Assembly: GCA_963725315.1 (NCBI GenBank)
Contig: CAVRYA010000009.1
Span: 62,001 to 126,000, forward strand
Origin: JBBRHQ01 sp963725315
Lineage (GTDB): Bacteria; Actinomycetota; Thermoleophilia; Solirubrobacterales; 70-9
Direction: 5' to 3'
DNA: 64,000 nucleotides
Position numbers and translations under genes: made by a program. The notes beneath the pieces were generated by a model. It was not told the DNA's origin and made no database searches. It saw only the letters and a list, made by a program, of their open reading frames with translations. Positions 18,434 through 29,235 of the stretch are shown piece after piece. The stretch's first letter is position 1; every line of letters begins with the position of its first letter.

Positions 18434-20060
18434 GTGAGCGCGCTCCGCGAGGGGGCGGCCTGGGGCGCCCTCGAGTCGCACCACCGGGAGGTCTCCGAGC
18501 TGCACCTGCGCGATCTGTTCGCGCAGGACCCGCAGCGCGGCGAGGCGATGACCGCCGAGGCGGCGGGGCTCTTCCTCGACTACTCGAAGAACCGGATCAC
18601 CGCCGAGACGGTCGGCCTGCTCGCGGCGCTCGCCACCGAGCGCGGGATGCCGGCGCGACGCGAGGCGATGTTCGCCGGCGAGCGGATCAACGTCTCCGAG
18701 GACCGCTCCGTCCTGCACGTGGCCCTGCGGATGCCGCGCGGGCGCTCGCTGATCGTCGAGGGAACCGACGTGGTCAAGGAGGTCCACGAGGTCCTCGACC
18801 GGATGGGCGCCTTCTGCGATCGGGTCCGCTCCGGCGAGTGGAAGGGGCACACCGGCAAGCCGATCCGAAACGTCGTCAACATCGGTATCGGCGGCTCCGA
18901 CCTCGGCCCGGTGATGGCGTATGAGGCGCTTCGCCACTACAGCCGGCGCGAGATGGCCTTCCGCTTCGTCTCCAACGTCGACGGCACCGATTTCGCCGAG
19001 TCGACCCGCGACCTCGACCCGGCCGAGACCCTGTTCATCGTCTCCTCGAAGACCTTCACGACCCTGGAGACGATGACCAACGCCCACACCGCCCGGCGCT
19101 GGGTGCTCGAAGGCCTCGGCGGCGAGCAGGAGGCGATCGCCAGCCACTTCGTCGCGGTCTCGACCAACGCCGAGGGGGTCTCGGAGTTCGGCATCGACAC
19201 CGAGAACATGTTCGGCTTCTGGGAGTGGGTCGGGGGCCGCTACTCGATGGACTCGGCGATCGGCCTCTCGACCATGCTGGCGGTCGGCCCCGAGGCCTTC
19301 GCCGAGATGCTCGCCGGGTTCCACGCGATCGACGAGCACTTCCGCGAGGCGCCGCTGGAGCGCAACCTGCCGGCTCTGCTCGGCATGCTCGCCGTCTGGT
19401 ACGGGGAGCTGTTCGGCGCCCAGACGGTCGCGGTGCTGCCCTACGAGCAGTACCTGCACCGCTTCCCCGCCTATCTGCAGCAGCTCACGATGGAATCCAA
19501 CGGCAAGCACGTCACCCTCGAGGGGGAGCGTGTCGACTACCAGACCGGGGCGATCTACTGGGGCGAGCCGGGGACCAACGGCCAGCACTCCTTCTACCAG
19601 CTGATCCACCAGGGGACGGAGCTGATCCCCTGCGACTTCATCGGCTTCATGCACTCGCTGAACCCGCTCGGCGAGCACCACGACCTGCTCCTCTCCAACG
19701 TCTTCGCCCAGACCGAGGCGCTCGCCTTCGGCAAGACCCCCGAGCAGGTCGCCGCCGAGGGGACGCCCGACTGGCTGATCCCGCACCGCACCTTCGAGGG
19801 CAACCGCCCGACCAACACGATCCTCGCCGAGCGGCTGACCCCTGGGGTCCTCGGCCGGCTGGTGGCGCTCTATGAGCACAGCGTCTTCACCCAAGGGGCG
19901 ATCTGGGGGATCGACTCCTTCGACCAGTGGGGGGTGGAGCTGGGCAAGGCGCTGGCCAAGGCGATCATCCCCGAGCTGCAGGGCGAGTGGCGATCTCGCC
20001 CACGACAGCTCGACGAATGCGCTGATCAGGCGTTACCGCGAGGCTCGCTCCCAGGGCTGA
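18434..20060 (+). CDS. pgi: Glucose-6-phosphate isomerase (one frame break near C-terminus)
   Basis: Interconverts glucose 6-phosphate and fructose 6-phosphate, closing the pentose phosphate cycle. Motifs seen: VVNIGIGGSDLGPVMAYEAL, FVSNVDGTDFAESTRDLDP, VSSKTFTTLETMTNAHTAR, and MESNGKHVTLEG; the family His/Glu/Arg catalytic region follows. Near 19993 an extra T (GGCGAGTGGCGATC) breaks the frame. The other frame gives GDLAHDSSTNALIRRYREARS and a TGA at 20058-20060, the standard PGI C-terminus. Corrected length is ~541 residues. It starts at GTG 18434, directly after tal. Confidence 0.9.
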
Positions 20061-20177
20061 GCTTGAGCCGCAGGAATCGCCGCTGCTCCGGCGAATAGGG
20101 CAGCCGCAATGTCCTGAGCTTGTTCGCATCACCCTGGCCGTCACATATGACGGCCGGCTACCGGAAGGAGACACATC

Positions 20178-20552
20178 TTGAGAGGCGCTGGCAGTGCCAT
20201 CTTCGTAGCCATCCTGCTGCTGATCGCGGGGGTCCTCAACATCGTCTACGGGATCGCCGCGATCGGCAATGCCAACTTCTACGACGGAACCCAGTACGCG
20301 TTCTCGAGCCTCCACACGTGGGGGTGGATAACCGTCCTCCTCGGGGTCATCCAGCTGACCGCGGGCTTTTCGCTGTTTGGTGGCGGGGCCTACGGACGGG
20401 TGATCGGGATTTTCGCCGCGTCGATCGGCGCCATCGGCTCGCTGTTTGCGATCGGCGGACCCCATCCGTTCTGGGCGGTCGGCGTCTTCGCGATCTGCCT
20501 GATTTGCATCCACGGCCTCGTCGTACTCGGCGAGCCCGAGCGCACGGTCTGA
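20178..20552 (+). CDS. DUF7144-type four-helix membrane protein
   Basis: 124 residues starting at TTG behind GGAAGGAG. Four hydrophobic segments; the first is AIFVAILLLIAGVLNIVYGI and the loop contains FSSLHTWGWITVLLGVIQL. This pattern (GxLxxxxGxxN/D...WGW..L..G..Q...G) is typical of actinobacterial DUF7144 proteins, often annotated only as membrane protein. Function is unknown. A strong hairpin follows the stop directly, so it is probably the last gene of its transcript. Confidence 0.8.
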   Translation: MRGAGSAIFVAILLLIAGVLNIVYGIAAIGNANFYDGTQYAFSSLHTWGWITVLLGVIQLTAGFSLFGGGAYGRVIGIFAASIGAIGSLFAIGGPHPFWAVGVFAICLICIHGLVVLGEPERTV

Positions 20553-20558
20553 GCCGAG

Positions 20559-20591
20559 TCGCGGGAGCCCGGGGCGGCCGGGCTCCCGCGA
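20559..20591 (+). terminator. Perfect 14-bp stem hairpin after the DUF7144 gene
   Basis: TCGCGGGAGCCCGG (20559-20572), a 5-base loop, then CCGGGCTCCCGCGA (20578-20591). It begins seven bases after the stop codon. No T-tract follows, as is common for high-GC actinobacterial terminators. Confidence 0.8.
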
Positions 20592-20603
20592 TACTCCCCC
20601 ACT

Positions 20604-21539
20604 GTGCAAACGCAGAGAGCCGAGATGGGCGCGGCCGAGTTCAGGGCGCTGTTCGATGCCGTCTGCAACTGGGGGCGCTGGGGCGAGGGGGACGAGCGCG
20701 GGGCGCTCAACCTGCTCTCCCCTGACCGGGTTCTGGCTGCGGTCCGGCTGGTCAGCAGCGGCGAGACCGTCACCCTCAGCCTTCCCCTCAACACCAGTCC
20801 GGGGCTCGACAACCCGGCGCCCGCCGAGCACCGGATGACGACGCTCGGCCACGCCGAGGTGGGGTCGGGGGAGATGGGGTTCTCAAAGGACTACGTCGGC
20901 GCTGACTACCACAACGAGTCGCACAGCCACATCGATGCCCTCTGCCACGTCGACTTCGATGGCGCCCTCTACAACGGTCGGCCGAGCTCGTCGGTTACCC
21001 GCGCGGGCGCTTCGGCGGACGCGATTGCAGCTCTCGAGAACGGCCTCGTCGGGCGCGGCGTCCTCCTCGACATCCCGAAGCTCCGCGGCGTGCGCTGGCT
21101 GGAGCCTGGCGACCACGTCTTCCCGGAGGACCTCGAGCGGTGCGAGCGGAGCCTGGGGCTGACCGTCTCCATAGGCGACATCCTGCTCGTGCGCGTCGGT
21201 CACGGCCGGCGACTGGCCGAGCACGGACCGTGGGACATGGCCCAGGCAAAGGCCGGCCTGCATCCGACCTGCGCGACATTTCTCGCGGAGCGTGGAGTCG
21301 TCGCCCTGGGCTCTGATGGCAACAACGACACCGCGCCCAGCGCAGTCGAGGGAATCGGCTTCCCCGTTCATGTGCTGACGCTCAACTCGATGGGTGTTCA
21401 TCTGCTCGACTACCTGCAGCTCGAGGACGCGGTCGCCCTCTGTGAACAGTGCGGCCGCTGGGAGTTCCTCGTCGCGGCCGCGCCGCTGCGGATCGTCGGC
21501 GGCACGGGATCACCTTTGAACCCGATCGCGGTCTTCTGA
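20604..21539 (+). CDS. Cyclase-family (kynurenine-formamidase-like) metal hydrolase
   Basis: 311 residues from a GTG at 20604; ATG 20625 is an alternative start. The metal-binding motif of the cyclase superfamily (HxGTHxDxPxH) appears in the variant form NESHSHIDALCHVDFDG, followed by GRGVLLDIPKLRGV and, later, HPTCATFLAERGVVALGSDGN. These enzymes hydrolyse cyclic amides or esters at a Mn/Zn centre. The WGRWGEGDERGALNLLSP start is typical of the longer subgroup. The physiological substrate is unknown. It is not obviously linked to the flanking sugar genes. Confidence 0.82.
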   Translation: MQTQRAEMGAAEFRALFDAVCNWGRWGEGDERGALNLLSPDRVLAAVRLVSSGETVTLSLPLNTSPGLDNPAPAEHRMTTLGHAEVGSGEMGFSKDYVGADYHNESHSHIDALCHVDFDGALYNGRPSSSVTRAGASADAIAALENGLVGRGVLLDIPKLRGVRWLEPGDHVFPEDLERCERSLGLTVSIGDILLVRVGHGRRLAEHGPWDMAQAKAGLHPTCATFLAERGVVALGSDGNNDTAPSAVEGIGFPVHVLTLNSMGVHLLDYLQLEDAVALCEQCGRWEFLVAAAPLRIVGGTGSPLNPIAVF

Positions 21540-21653
21540 TCGAGACCATCATTCACGACTCCGGCCGGGAGAAGATCATCCGTTCTGGGGGACGTACCGG
21601 GGAGGACGCCCAGATAGTGTTCCGAGCGTGAGCCCCCAGGCAGGATCACAGCC

Positions 21654-23033
21654 GTGACTGAGTCCGCCGACGTCCTCGTCATCTTCGGGATCAGCGGCGA
21701 CCTCGCCAAGGTGATGACCTTTCACTCGCTCTACCGGCTCGAGAAGCGGGGCCTGCTCGATTGCCCGATTGTCGGCGTCGCCGTCGATGACTGGACGGTC
21801 GACGACCTGCGCGAGCGCGCCCGCAGCTCGATCGAGGCCTGCGGCGAGACGATCGACCCGAAGATCTTCGACCGCCTTGCCGGCCGGTTCTCGTACGTCG
21901 CGGGGGACTTCGCAGACACGGCCACCTTCGGTCGGGTGGGAGAAGCGATCAAGGGAGCCGCCAGCCCTGTCTTCTACCTCGAGATCCCGCCCTTCCTGTT
22001 CGGGCCGGTGATCAAGGGCCTTTCCGACGCCGGGCTGACGAAGGACGCCAGGGTCGTGGTCGAGAAGCCCTTCGGGCACGACCTCGCCTCGGCCCGGGCC
22101 CTTGGCGAGGAGATCCACAAATACATCGACGAGTCCCAACTGTTCAGGATCGATCACTTCCTCGGCAAGATGGGTCTGACCGAGATCCTCTTCCTGCGAT
22201 TCGCCAATTCAGTCCTCGAGCCGATCTGGAATCGCAACTACATCGCCTCGGTGCAGATCACCATGGCCGAGAGCTTCGGGGTCGAGGACCGAGGCCATTT
22301 CTATGACCCGGTCGGCGCCCTTCGAGACGTCGTCGTCAACCACCTGATGCAGGTGGTCGGCGCCGCGGCGATGGAGCCGCCGTCGGGCGGTGATCCCAGC
22401 ACGCTGAAGGACGGCCTCTACAACGTCTTCAGGTCGATGCCCGAAGCCGACCCCGCACACTATGTCCGAGGTCAGTACGAGGGCTACCTGGACATCGACG
22501 GCGTCGCCAGCGACTCCGAAACCGAGACCTACGCGGCGCTTCGGCTGGAGATCGAGAACTGGCGCTGGGCGGGGGTGCCGTTCTTCATCCGCACCGGCAA
22601 GTGCCTGCCGGTGACCCAGACGGAGTTGCGGCTTGTCTTCAAGCACCCACCGAAGCTCGGCTTCTTCCCGCGTCGCCCGGATGCCGACCAACTGGTGATG
22701 AAGCTCGACCCCAGCACCGGCGTGCGGCTGCTGGTCGATGCCCAGCGGAGCGGCGCCGCGGCGCCTGAGCAGATCAACCTTGACATGGAGTTCGCCGAGG
22801 AGGGTGGGGAGGGTCCGACGCCGTACGAGGTCCTGCTGAAGGCGGCGATGGACGGGGTGAACACGCGCTTCACCCGTCAGGACTGCATCGATGAGACCTG
22901 GCGAATTCTGCAGCCGCTGCTCGACGCACCGCCTCCAGTGCACCCCTACCCGAAGGGCTCCTGGGGGCCCGAGGCGGCCGAGAAGCTGGTCGCCGGCCAC
23001 GGCCGCTGGCACGAGCCCTGGATCGCGTCGTGA
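21654..23033 (+). CDS. zwf: Glucose-6-phosphate 1-dehydrogenase, second copy
   Basis: 459 residues, intact, from GTG 21654. NADP motif FGISGDLAKVMTF; LEIPPFLFGPVIKGL; EKPFGHDLASARAL; FGVEDRGHFYDPVGALRD. It is clearly paralogous to the zwf at 12.8 kb but differs at the active site: RIDHFLGKMG instead of the canonical RIDHYLGKE, so the Glu after Lys is replaced by Met. That may alter kinetics or substrate. The stop overlaps the GTG of the GH15 glycosidase gene, suggesting coupled production of glucose and its oxidation after phosphorylation (inference). Codon use is like its neighbours. Confidence 0.92.
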   Translation: MTESADVLVIFGISGDLAKVMTFHSLYRLEKRGLLDCPIVGVAVDDWTVDDLRERARSSIEACGETIDPKIFDRLAGRFSYVAGDFADTATFGRVGEAIKGAASPVFYLEIPPFLFGPVIKGLSDAGLTKDARVVVEKPFGHDLASARALGEEIHKYIDESQLFRIDHFLGKMGLTEILFLRFANSVLEPIWNRNYIASVQITMAESFGVEDRGHFYDPVGALRDVVVNHLMQVVGAAAMEPPSGGDPSTLKDGLYNVFRSMPEADPAHYVRGQYEGYLDIDGVASDSETETYAALRLEIENWRWAGVPFFIRTGKCLPVTQTELRLVFKHPPKLGFFPRRPDADQLVMKLDPSTGVRLLVDAQRSGAAAPEQINLDMEFAEEGGEGPTPYEVLLKAAMDGVNTRFTRQDCIDETWRILQPLLDAPPPVHPYPKGSWGPEAAEKLVAGHGRWHEPWIAS

Positions 23034-24915
23034 GCGGCGAGAACGCCCCGCAGCAGAGCGCAGCCGCGCCCTCGCCATTTCCTCCGATCGCCGACTACGC
23101 CTTCCTCTCCAACTGCCACACCGGCGCCCTGATCGCGCCCGACGGGTCGGTCGACTGGCTCTGCGTTCCGAGCTTCGACTCACCGAGCATCTTCGGCAAC
23201 CTGCTCGACCGCGAGGCGGGTTCCTTCCGGTTCGGGCCCGTTCGGCACCAACGTCCCATCGGCGAGGATCTACGAGCCGGGGACGAACATCGCTCCTGAC
23301 CACCTGGAAGACTCCGACCGGTTGGGTCCTGGTGCGTGATGCGCTGACGATGGGCCCGATTCGGTGTGAGGACCAGATCACCCCGCACACCCGTCCGCCG
23401 GTCGATGAGGATGCCGATCACCTACTGGTCCGCACCGTCCTCTGCCTCGACGGCAGCGTCGAGATCGAGTTGATCTGCGAGCCGCTCTTCGACTACGGCA
23501 GCACCCCGGCCGAGTGGAGCGCTGGTCGATGGCGACGACCACACCGCGGATGCCAGCGGGGCGGGTCTCACGGTCAGGTTGCGAAGCGACATCCCGATGG
23601 GCATCGAGGGCGACTGGGTGCGGGGCACGGCACGAGCTCAAGCAGGGCGAGCAGGCGTTCTGCTCGCTCTCCTGGGCCGAGGAGCTCGACTCCCCGGCGA
23701 CGTCGATGAGGCCACCGCGCGAATCGCGGCGACGACGCGCTTCTGGCGGGGCTGGCTCGGCCGGGCACGGCTTCCCGACCACCGCTGGCGCGAGCCGATC
23801 CAGCGCTCGGCGCTGGCGATCAAGGGCCTCACCTACATGCCGACCGGCGCCACCGTGGCCGCGCTGACCACGTCGCTGCCCGAGACCCCGGGCGGCGAGC
23901 GCAACTGGGATTACCGCTTCACCTGGATGCGCGACTCGACCTTCACCCTGCAGGCGCTGCACTTCCTCAACCTCGACTGGGAGGCCGACGAGTTCATGCA
24001 GTTCGTCGCCGATCTGGAGGCGAACGAGGACGGCGCACTGCAGATCATGTACGGGATCGACGGGCGCCGCGACCTCACCGAGTCGACGCTCGACCACCTC
24101 TCCGGCTACGCCGGGGCGAGCCCGGTGCGGGTCGGCAACGGCGCCTTCGACCAGCGCCAGAACGACGTCTTCGGCGCCGTGCTCGACTCGATCCTGCTGC
24201 ACACGCGCCGCAGCGAGCGACTGCCGCGGCGCCTCTGGCCGATCGTCCAGGCGCAGGCCAAGTGCGCGACCGACGTCTGGCGCACCCCGACCAGGGCATC
24301 TGGGAGGCGCGCGGCGAACCGCAGCACTACGTCTCGTCGAAGCTGATGTGCTGGGTCGCGCTCGACCGGGCCGCGAAGCTGGCGGAGATCCGCGGCGACC
24401 CGAAGCCGGCCGGAGCCTGGCGCGCGACCGCCGAGGAGATCAAGGAGGACATCCTCGCGCACGGCGTCAAGGACGGGGTGCTGCGCCAGCACTACTACAC
24501 CGACGCGCTCGACGCCTCGACCCTGCTGGCGGCGCTCTTCGGCTTCCTGCCCGGCGACGACGAGCGGCTGCGCAAGAGGGTCCAGGCGATCGCCGACGAC
24601 CTGACCGAGGACGGCTTCGTCCTGCGCTACCGCACCGGCGAGACCGACGACGGCATGTCGGGCAAGGAGGGCAGCTTCCTGATCTGCTCGTTCTGGCTCG
24701 TTTCGGCGCTGGCGATCGTCGGCGAAGAGCAGCGGGCCCGGGACCTGATGGAGCGCCTGCTCAGCGTCGACTCGCCCCTCGGCCTTTACGCGGAGGAGTT
24801 CGACACCGACACGGGGCGCCACCTCGGCAACTTCCCCCAGGCCTTCTCGCATCTGGCCCTGATCGAGGCGGCGGCGCGGATCATCCTCGCCGAGCGACTG
24901 GAGGAGTTCCGCTGA
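23030..24915 (+). CDS. GH15-family glycosidase (glucoamylase/trehalase type), six frame breaks
   Basis: The reconstructed ~628-residue protein begins FLSNCHTGALIAPDGSVDWL and CVPSFDSPSIFGNLLDRE, the N-terminal signature of bacterial GH15 enzymes such as mycobacterial trehalase. The (alpha/alpha)6 barrel has GGERNWDYRFTWMRDS, TDDGMSGKEGSFLICSFW (catalytic acid region) and AEEFDTDTGRHLGNFPQAFS (catalytic base region). The frame changes near 23242, 23296, 23522, 23625, 23698 and 24290; four insertions and two deletions agree with the total length (3n+2). No in-frame stops or lost motifs are seen, so sequence error seems likelier than decay. Release of glucose from trehalose or alpha-glucans would feed the adjacent pentose phosphate genes. 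Confidence 0.82.
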
Positions 24916-26525
24916 GCTCCTACGACGTGATCGTCATCGGCAGCGGCGCCGGCGGCGGGACGTTGGTCAACCGGCTCGCCCCCTCGGGCAAGCGAATCCT
25001 CCTGCTCGAGCGCGGTGACTGGCTCACCCGGGAGCCGCAGAACTGGTCCGCCGAGTCCGTCTTCGCCGACAATCGCTACATCTCAGAGGACACCTGGTAC
25101 GACGCCGAGGGCGAGCCGTTCCAGCCGCAGGTCCACTATTTCGTCGGCGGGGCGACGAAGCTCTACGGCGCCGCGCTCTATCGGCTTCGCAAGGAGGATT
25201 TCGGCGAGCTCCGCCATCACGATGGCACCTCCCCTTTCTGGCCGGTCTCCTACGAAGAGTTCGAGCCCTACTACACCCAGGCCGAGCAGCTCTACCGGGT
25301 TCATGGCGCCCGCGGCGAGGATCCGACCGAGCCACCCGCAAGCGCCGAATATCCGTTTCCCGCCGTCTCCCACGAGCCCCGGATCCAGCAGCTGGCCGAC
25401 GACTTTGCCGCCAAGGGCCTGCACCCCTTCCACGCACCCTGCGGGGTGATGCTGAACGAGGGGAACATGCCCTACAGCTCATGCGTGCGTTGCGCCACCT
25501 GCGACGGCTTTCCCTGCCTGGTCCACGCCAAGTCAGATGCCGAGGTCCTCGCGGTACGACCGGCGCTGGAGCATCCGAACGTGACCCTGCTGACCGGTGC
25601 CGAGGCCGTGAAGCTGAACACGGACGCCTCGGGCAAGACGGTCACAGGGGTCGAGGTGGAGCGGGGCGCCGAGCGCGAGACGCATTCGGCCGACATTGTG
25701 GTCGTTTCATGCGGCGCGGCGAACTCGGCAAAGCTGCTCCTCGCCTCGGCAAGCGAAAAGCACCCCAATGGGCTCGCCAACTCCTCGGACCAGGTCGGCC
25801 GCAACTACATGTTCCACGCCAGCCGGGCGGTGCTGGCGATCTCCAAGGAGGAAAACCCGACCGTCTTTCAGAAGACGTTGGGCGTCAACGACTTCTATTT
25901 CGGCTCCGAGGACTTCGAGTTCCCGATGGGCAACATCCAGATGGTCGGCAAGTCGCAGGCCGAGATGTTCCGGGGAGAGAAGCCGGTCGAGACCGCGCTG
26001 GCGCCTGAATTTGCTCTGGGGGACGTGGCGAAACACGCGGTCGACTTCTGGCTTTCGACCGAGGACCTGCCTATCCCCGAAAACCGCGTGACGCTGAACA
26101 GCGACGGCAAGGTAAAGCTCTCCTACACACCAACCAATGATGAGCCCAAGCGGCGGCTGTTCGAGCAGCTCAAGTCGATGCTTGGCAGCCTCGGCATGCA
26201 GCACCACCTGATTCCGCGCAACGCCTACCTGAAGACCGACATCCCGGTGGCGGGCGTCGCCCACCAGGCTGGCACCTGCCGCTTCGGCGCGGATCCGGCA
26301 AGCTCGGCGCTCGACCCCGACTGCAAGGCCCACGATCTGGACAACCTCTACGTCGTCGACACCAGCTTCTTCCCCAGCATCGGCGCCGTGAACCCGGCTC
26401 TGACAGCGATGGCGAACGGGTTGCGGGTCGGCGACCATCTGCTCGAGCGACTCGGCGCATCGGCTTCCCACGAGGCGAGACGGTGCCGCCTGAGCGCGAC
26501 GGCGGCGGACGGCGCAAGGTCGTAA
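24912..26525 (+). CDS. GMC-family FAD oxidoreductase
   Basis: About 537 residues. The FAD motif VIVIGSGAGGGTLVNRL lies only five residues after the point where the frame overlaps the GH15 stop (CTGA). No ATG or GTG is well placed, so CTG 24912 is the probable start or the upstream end has an error. Other family features: GGATKLYGAALYRLR, a CVRCATCDGFPC Cys cluster, and the C-terminal domain with HQAGTCRFG and NPALTAMANGLRVGDHL. GMC enzymes oxidise alcohols or sugars; the Cys-rich insert and short N-terminus resemble the bacterial subgroup often seen near sugar metabolism genes. Substrate unknown. The 3' end overlaps the next gene by 43 bases. Confidence 0.85.
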   Translation: MSSYDVIVIGSGAGGGTLVNRLAPSGKRILLLERGDWLTREPQNWSAESVFADNRYISEDTWYDAEGEPFQPQVHYFVGGATKLYGAALYRLRKEDFGELRHHDGTSPFWPVSYEEFEPYYTQAEQLYRVHGARGEDPTEPPASAEYPFPAVSHEPRIQQLADDFAAKGLHPFHAPCGVMLNEGNMPYSSCVRCATCDGFPCLVHAKSDAEVLAVRPALEHPNVTLLTGAEAVKLNTDASGKTVTGVEVERGAERETHSADIVVVSCGAANSAKLLLASASEKHPNGLANSSDQVGRNYMFHASRAVLAISKEENPTVFQKTLGVNDFYFGSEDFEFPMGNIQMVGKSQAEMFRGEKPVETALAPEFALGDVAKHAVDFWLSTEDLPIPENRVTLNSDGKVKLSYTPTNDEPKRRLFEQLKSMLGSLGMQHHLIPRNAYLKTDIPVAGVAHQAGTCRFGADPASSALDPDCKAHDLDNLYVVDTSFFPSIGAVNPALTAMANGLRVGDHLLERLGASASHEARRCRLSATAADGARS

Positions 26526-27833
26526 TCGTCGGTGGCGGGTTCGGCGGCCTCGCCGCGGCTCGCAAGCTGGGGAGCGCCGATTGCGATCTGACCCTGGTGG
26601 ACCGCACCAACCACCAGCTGTTCCAGCCGCTGCTCTATCAGGTCGCACTCGGCGCGCTCTCGGAGGGAGAGTGCGCGACGCCGGTCCGGACGATGTTGAG
26701 GCGCCAGGCGAATACAACGGTGCTGATGGCCGAGGTCACCGGCATCGACGCGGAGCGCCGCCAGATCGCGCTCGACACCGGGGAGCGCCTCGACTACGAC
26801 AGCCTGATCCTCGCCGGCGGGGCCGAGACCTCCTACTTCGGCCGCGACGAATGGGCGGAGGTCACCTTCGGGCTGAAGACGCTCGATGATGCGGTCGCCC
26901 TCCGTGACCGGGTCTTCGGCGCCTTCGAGCAGGCCGAGCGGGCCACAACTCAGGCTGCAGCGAGACGAGTGGCTGACATTCGTGATCGTCGGCGGCGGGG
27001 CCACCGGAGTCGAGATCAGCGGCCAGCTTGGGATCCTCGCCCGTCACACGCTGGAGCGCGACTTCAGGCGAATCGACACCAGCCGGGCCAGGGTGATCCT
27101 CGTCGACGCGGGCGACCGCGTGCTCACCGCCTTCAGCGAGTCGCTCTCGGCTAAGGCGGCGAAGGGCCTCGCCGCGCTCGGCGTGACCGTCCGAGAGGGG
27201 GCGAAGGCGACGTCGATCGACGAGCGCGGGATCGAAATCGAGCTGGGCGGATCGACCGAGCGGATCCCCGCCCGAACCGTGATCTGGGCAGCGGGGGTCC
27301 GCGCCACCGGACTTGCGGGGATACTGGTTGACGCCACCGGGGCCAAGGCCGACCGGGCGGGCCGAATCGAGGTGGGGGAGGACTGCGCGCTGCCCGGCAG
27401 GCCGGAGATCTCGGTGATCGGCGACATGGCGAGTCACCCAGGGCCGGATGGCAAGCCGCTTCCCGGCCTGGCGACGGTCGCGATCCAGCAGGCGCGCCAC
27501 GTTGCCAAGGCGATCAAGTCCGGCGATCCGGGGGCCTCGACCCCGTTCCACTATCTCGACAAGGGCGCCCTGGCGGTGATCGGGCGCGGCAAGGCGGTCT
27601 GCGAGGTCCGTGGCCGGCAGATATCGGGTCGCATCGCCTTCTACATGTACCTCAGCGTTCATCTCTACTACCTGGGCGGCGCGCCCGGTCACCGTCTCGG
27701 CGTGCTCGGGAGGTGGATCAGCGCCCGTTCGGGCAATCTCGACGAGCGGGTGATCGAGGGGGAGCTTCCCGCCTCAGGCGGAGGCGGCAATTCACAACCT
27801 GCAGATCCGTCCCTGCCGGGGAGCAAGATTTAG
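26483..27833 (+). CDS. ndh: Type II NADH:quinone oxidoreductase-like FAD protein (one frame break)
   Basis: The first dinucleotide motif KVVIVGGGFGGLAAARKL and TLVDRTNHQLFQPLLYQVA are classic NDH-2 sequences. The second nucleotide motif FVIVGGGATGVEISGQL follows after a single-base frame change near 26955. RTVIWAAGVRAT, ISVIGDMAS and LATVAIQQARHVAKAI complete the fold, and the tail (MYLSVHLYYLGG...RLGVLGRW) is the membrane-anchoring end of NDH-2. It would pass electrons from NADH to quinone without proton pumping. It lies 3 bases before cydA, so NADH oxidation and quinol oxidation are probably expressed together. Confidence 0.86.
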
Positions 27834-27836
27834 GGG

Positions 27837-29187
27837 ATGAGCTTCGCGCTCAACGCCCTGCCACTCGCCGAAGCGTCGAACCTGTTGGCGGCGCGCGAGC
27901 AAATGGCGTTCACGCTCGCCTTCCACATCGTCCTCTCCTGCCTCGGGGTCGCCTTCCCGGCGATCATCCTGATCGCCAACTACAAGGGCTGGCGCCGCGA
28001 CGACGCCGACGCGATGGAGCTGGCGCGGCGCTGGTCGAAGGTGATGGCGGTGACCTTCGCCGTCGGGGCGGTCACCGGAACCGTCCTGACTCTTTGAGTT
28101 CGGCCTGCTCTGGCCGGAGCTTCATGAAGCGCTTCGGCAGCGTCATCGGGGTCGCCTTCGCGATCGAGGGGATCTTCTTCTTCACCGAGGCGATCTTCCT
28201 CGCGATCTACATCTACGGCTGGAAGCGGCTCAGCGCCGAAGGCGCACTTCTGGACCGGGGTGCCGCTGTTCGTGACCGGGATCGGCGGGGCCTTCTCGGT
28301 CGTCGCCGTCAACTCCTGGATGAACCAGCCGCAGGGCTTCACCCTCGACGCCGCCGGCAAGGTGATCGACACCGATCCGGTGAAGATCCTCCTCAACCCG
28401 GCGACCGGCTACGAGGTCCCGCACATGATCCTCGCCGCCTACATCGTCACCGGGATGCTGGTCGCCTCCGTCTACGCGGTCGGGATGCTGAAGGGCCGGC
28501 GCGACCGCCACCACCGGCTCGGCCTGCTGATCCCGCTGACCGTCGCCCTCGCCTTGTCGCCGGTCCAGTTCCTGGTCGGCGACACCGCGGCGAGGGAGGT
28601 CGCCGACAACCAGCCGGCCAAGTTCGCCGGGATGGAATGCATCCAGAAGACGGGGCGCGACCAGACCGAGTACATCGGCGGCCGCTGCACCTCGAACGGG
28701 GTCAAGGGCGGCATCGGCATTCCGGGCCTCGACTCCTTCCTGGTCGGCTTCAGCACCAACACGAAGGTGACCGGGCTCGACGCCTTCCCGCCGAAGAACC
28801 GCCCACCCGCCAACACCCTGCTGCACCTCTCCTTCGACTTCATGGTCGGGATCGGCTCGGCCTTCATCGCCCTCGGCGCCTGGCTCGCCTTCGTCCTGGT
28901 GGCGAAAGCGCGACATCCCCGGGACCGTCTGGTTCCTGCGCATCGTCTCGATTTGCGGCGTCGCCGCCGTGCTGACCCTCTGGGCCGGCTGGATCGTCAC
29001 CGAGGTCGGGCGCCAGCCGTGGATCGTCCAGGGCTTCATGCGCACCTCCGACGCGGTCACCCCCGCCAACGGGCTCTGGTACAGCCTCGCGGCGGTGCTG
29101 GTGCTCTACGCGGCGCTCGGGACGATTGCGATCCTGGTCCTGCGCCGGATGGCGAGACGCTGGCGTGAGGGGGACCGAGGACGATGA
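27837..29187 (+). CDS. cydA: Cytochrome bd quinol oxidase subunit I (several frame breaks)
   Basis: Reads MSFALNALPLAEASNLLAAR followed by EQMAFTLAFHIVLSCLGVAF, which carries the N-terminal haem-ligand His of CydA. Further pieces: EFGLLWP, KRFGSVIGVAFAIEGIFFFT, TGIGGAFSVVAVNSWMNQPQ, and near the end GRQPWIVQGFMRTSDAVTP, the highly conserved GRQPW block. The frame breaks near 28095, 28126, 28245 and 28912. The product, with CydB, reduces O2 at high affinity using quinol. The gene sits in ndh-cydA-cydB order. Each break is local and both sides are conserved, so I treat it as one gene. Confidence 0.86.
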
Positions 29188-29235
29188 GGGCGGCTCCCCC
29201 TACGGGCCGCCGGCAGAGGTCGCGGAGGCGGGCAG

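Noticed and set aside
17225..19894. 889-codon open frame on the minus strand opposite tkt, tal and pgi
   Set aside because: It mirrors third-position GC bias of intact, well-recognised genes on the plus strand, and its translation is low-complexity Arg/Gly/Leu/Asp-rich with no family resemblance.
23030..24915. GH15 gene as a true pseudogene
   Set aside because: Six single-base indels but all motifs and reading quality preserved on both sides of each; sequencing error is simpler.
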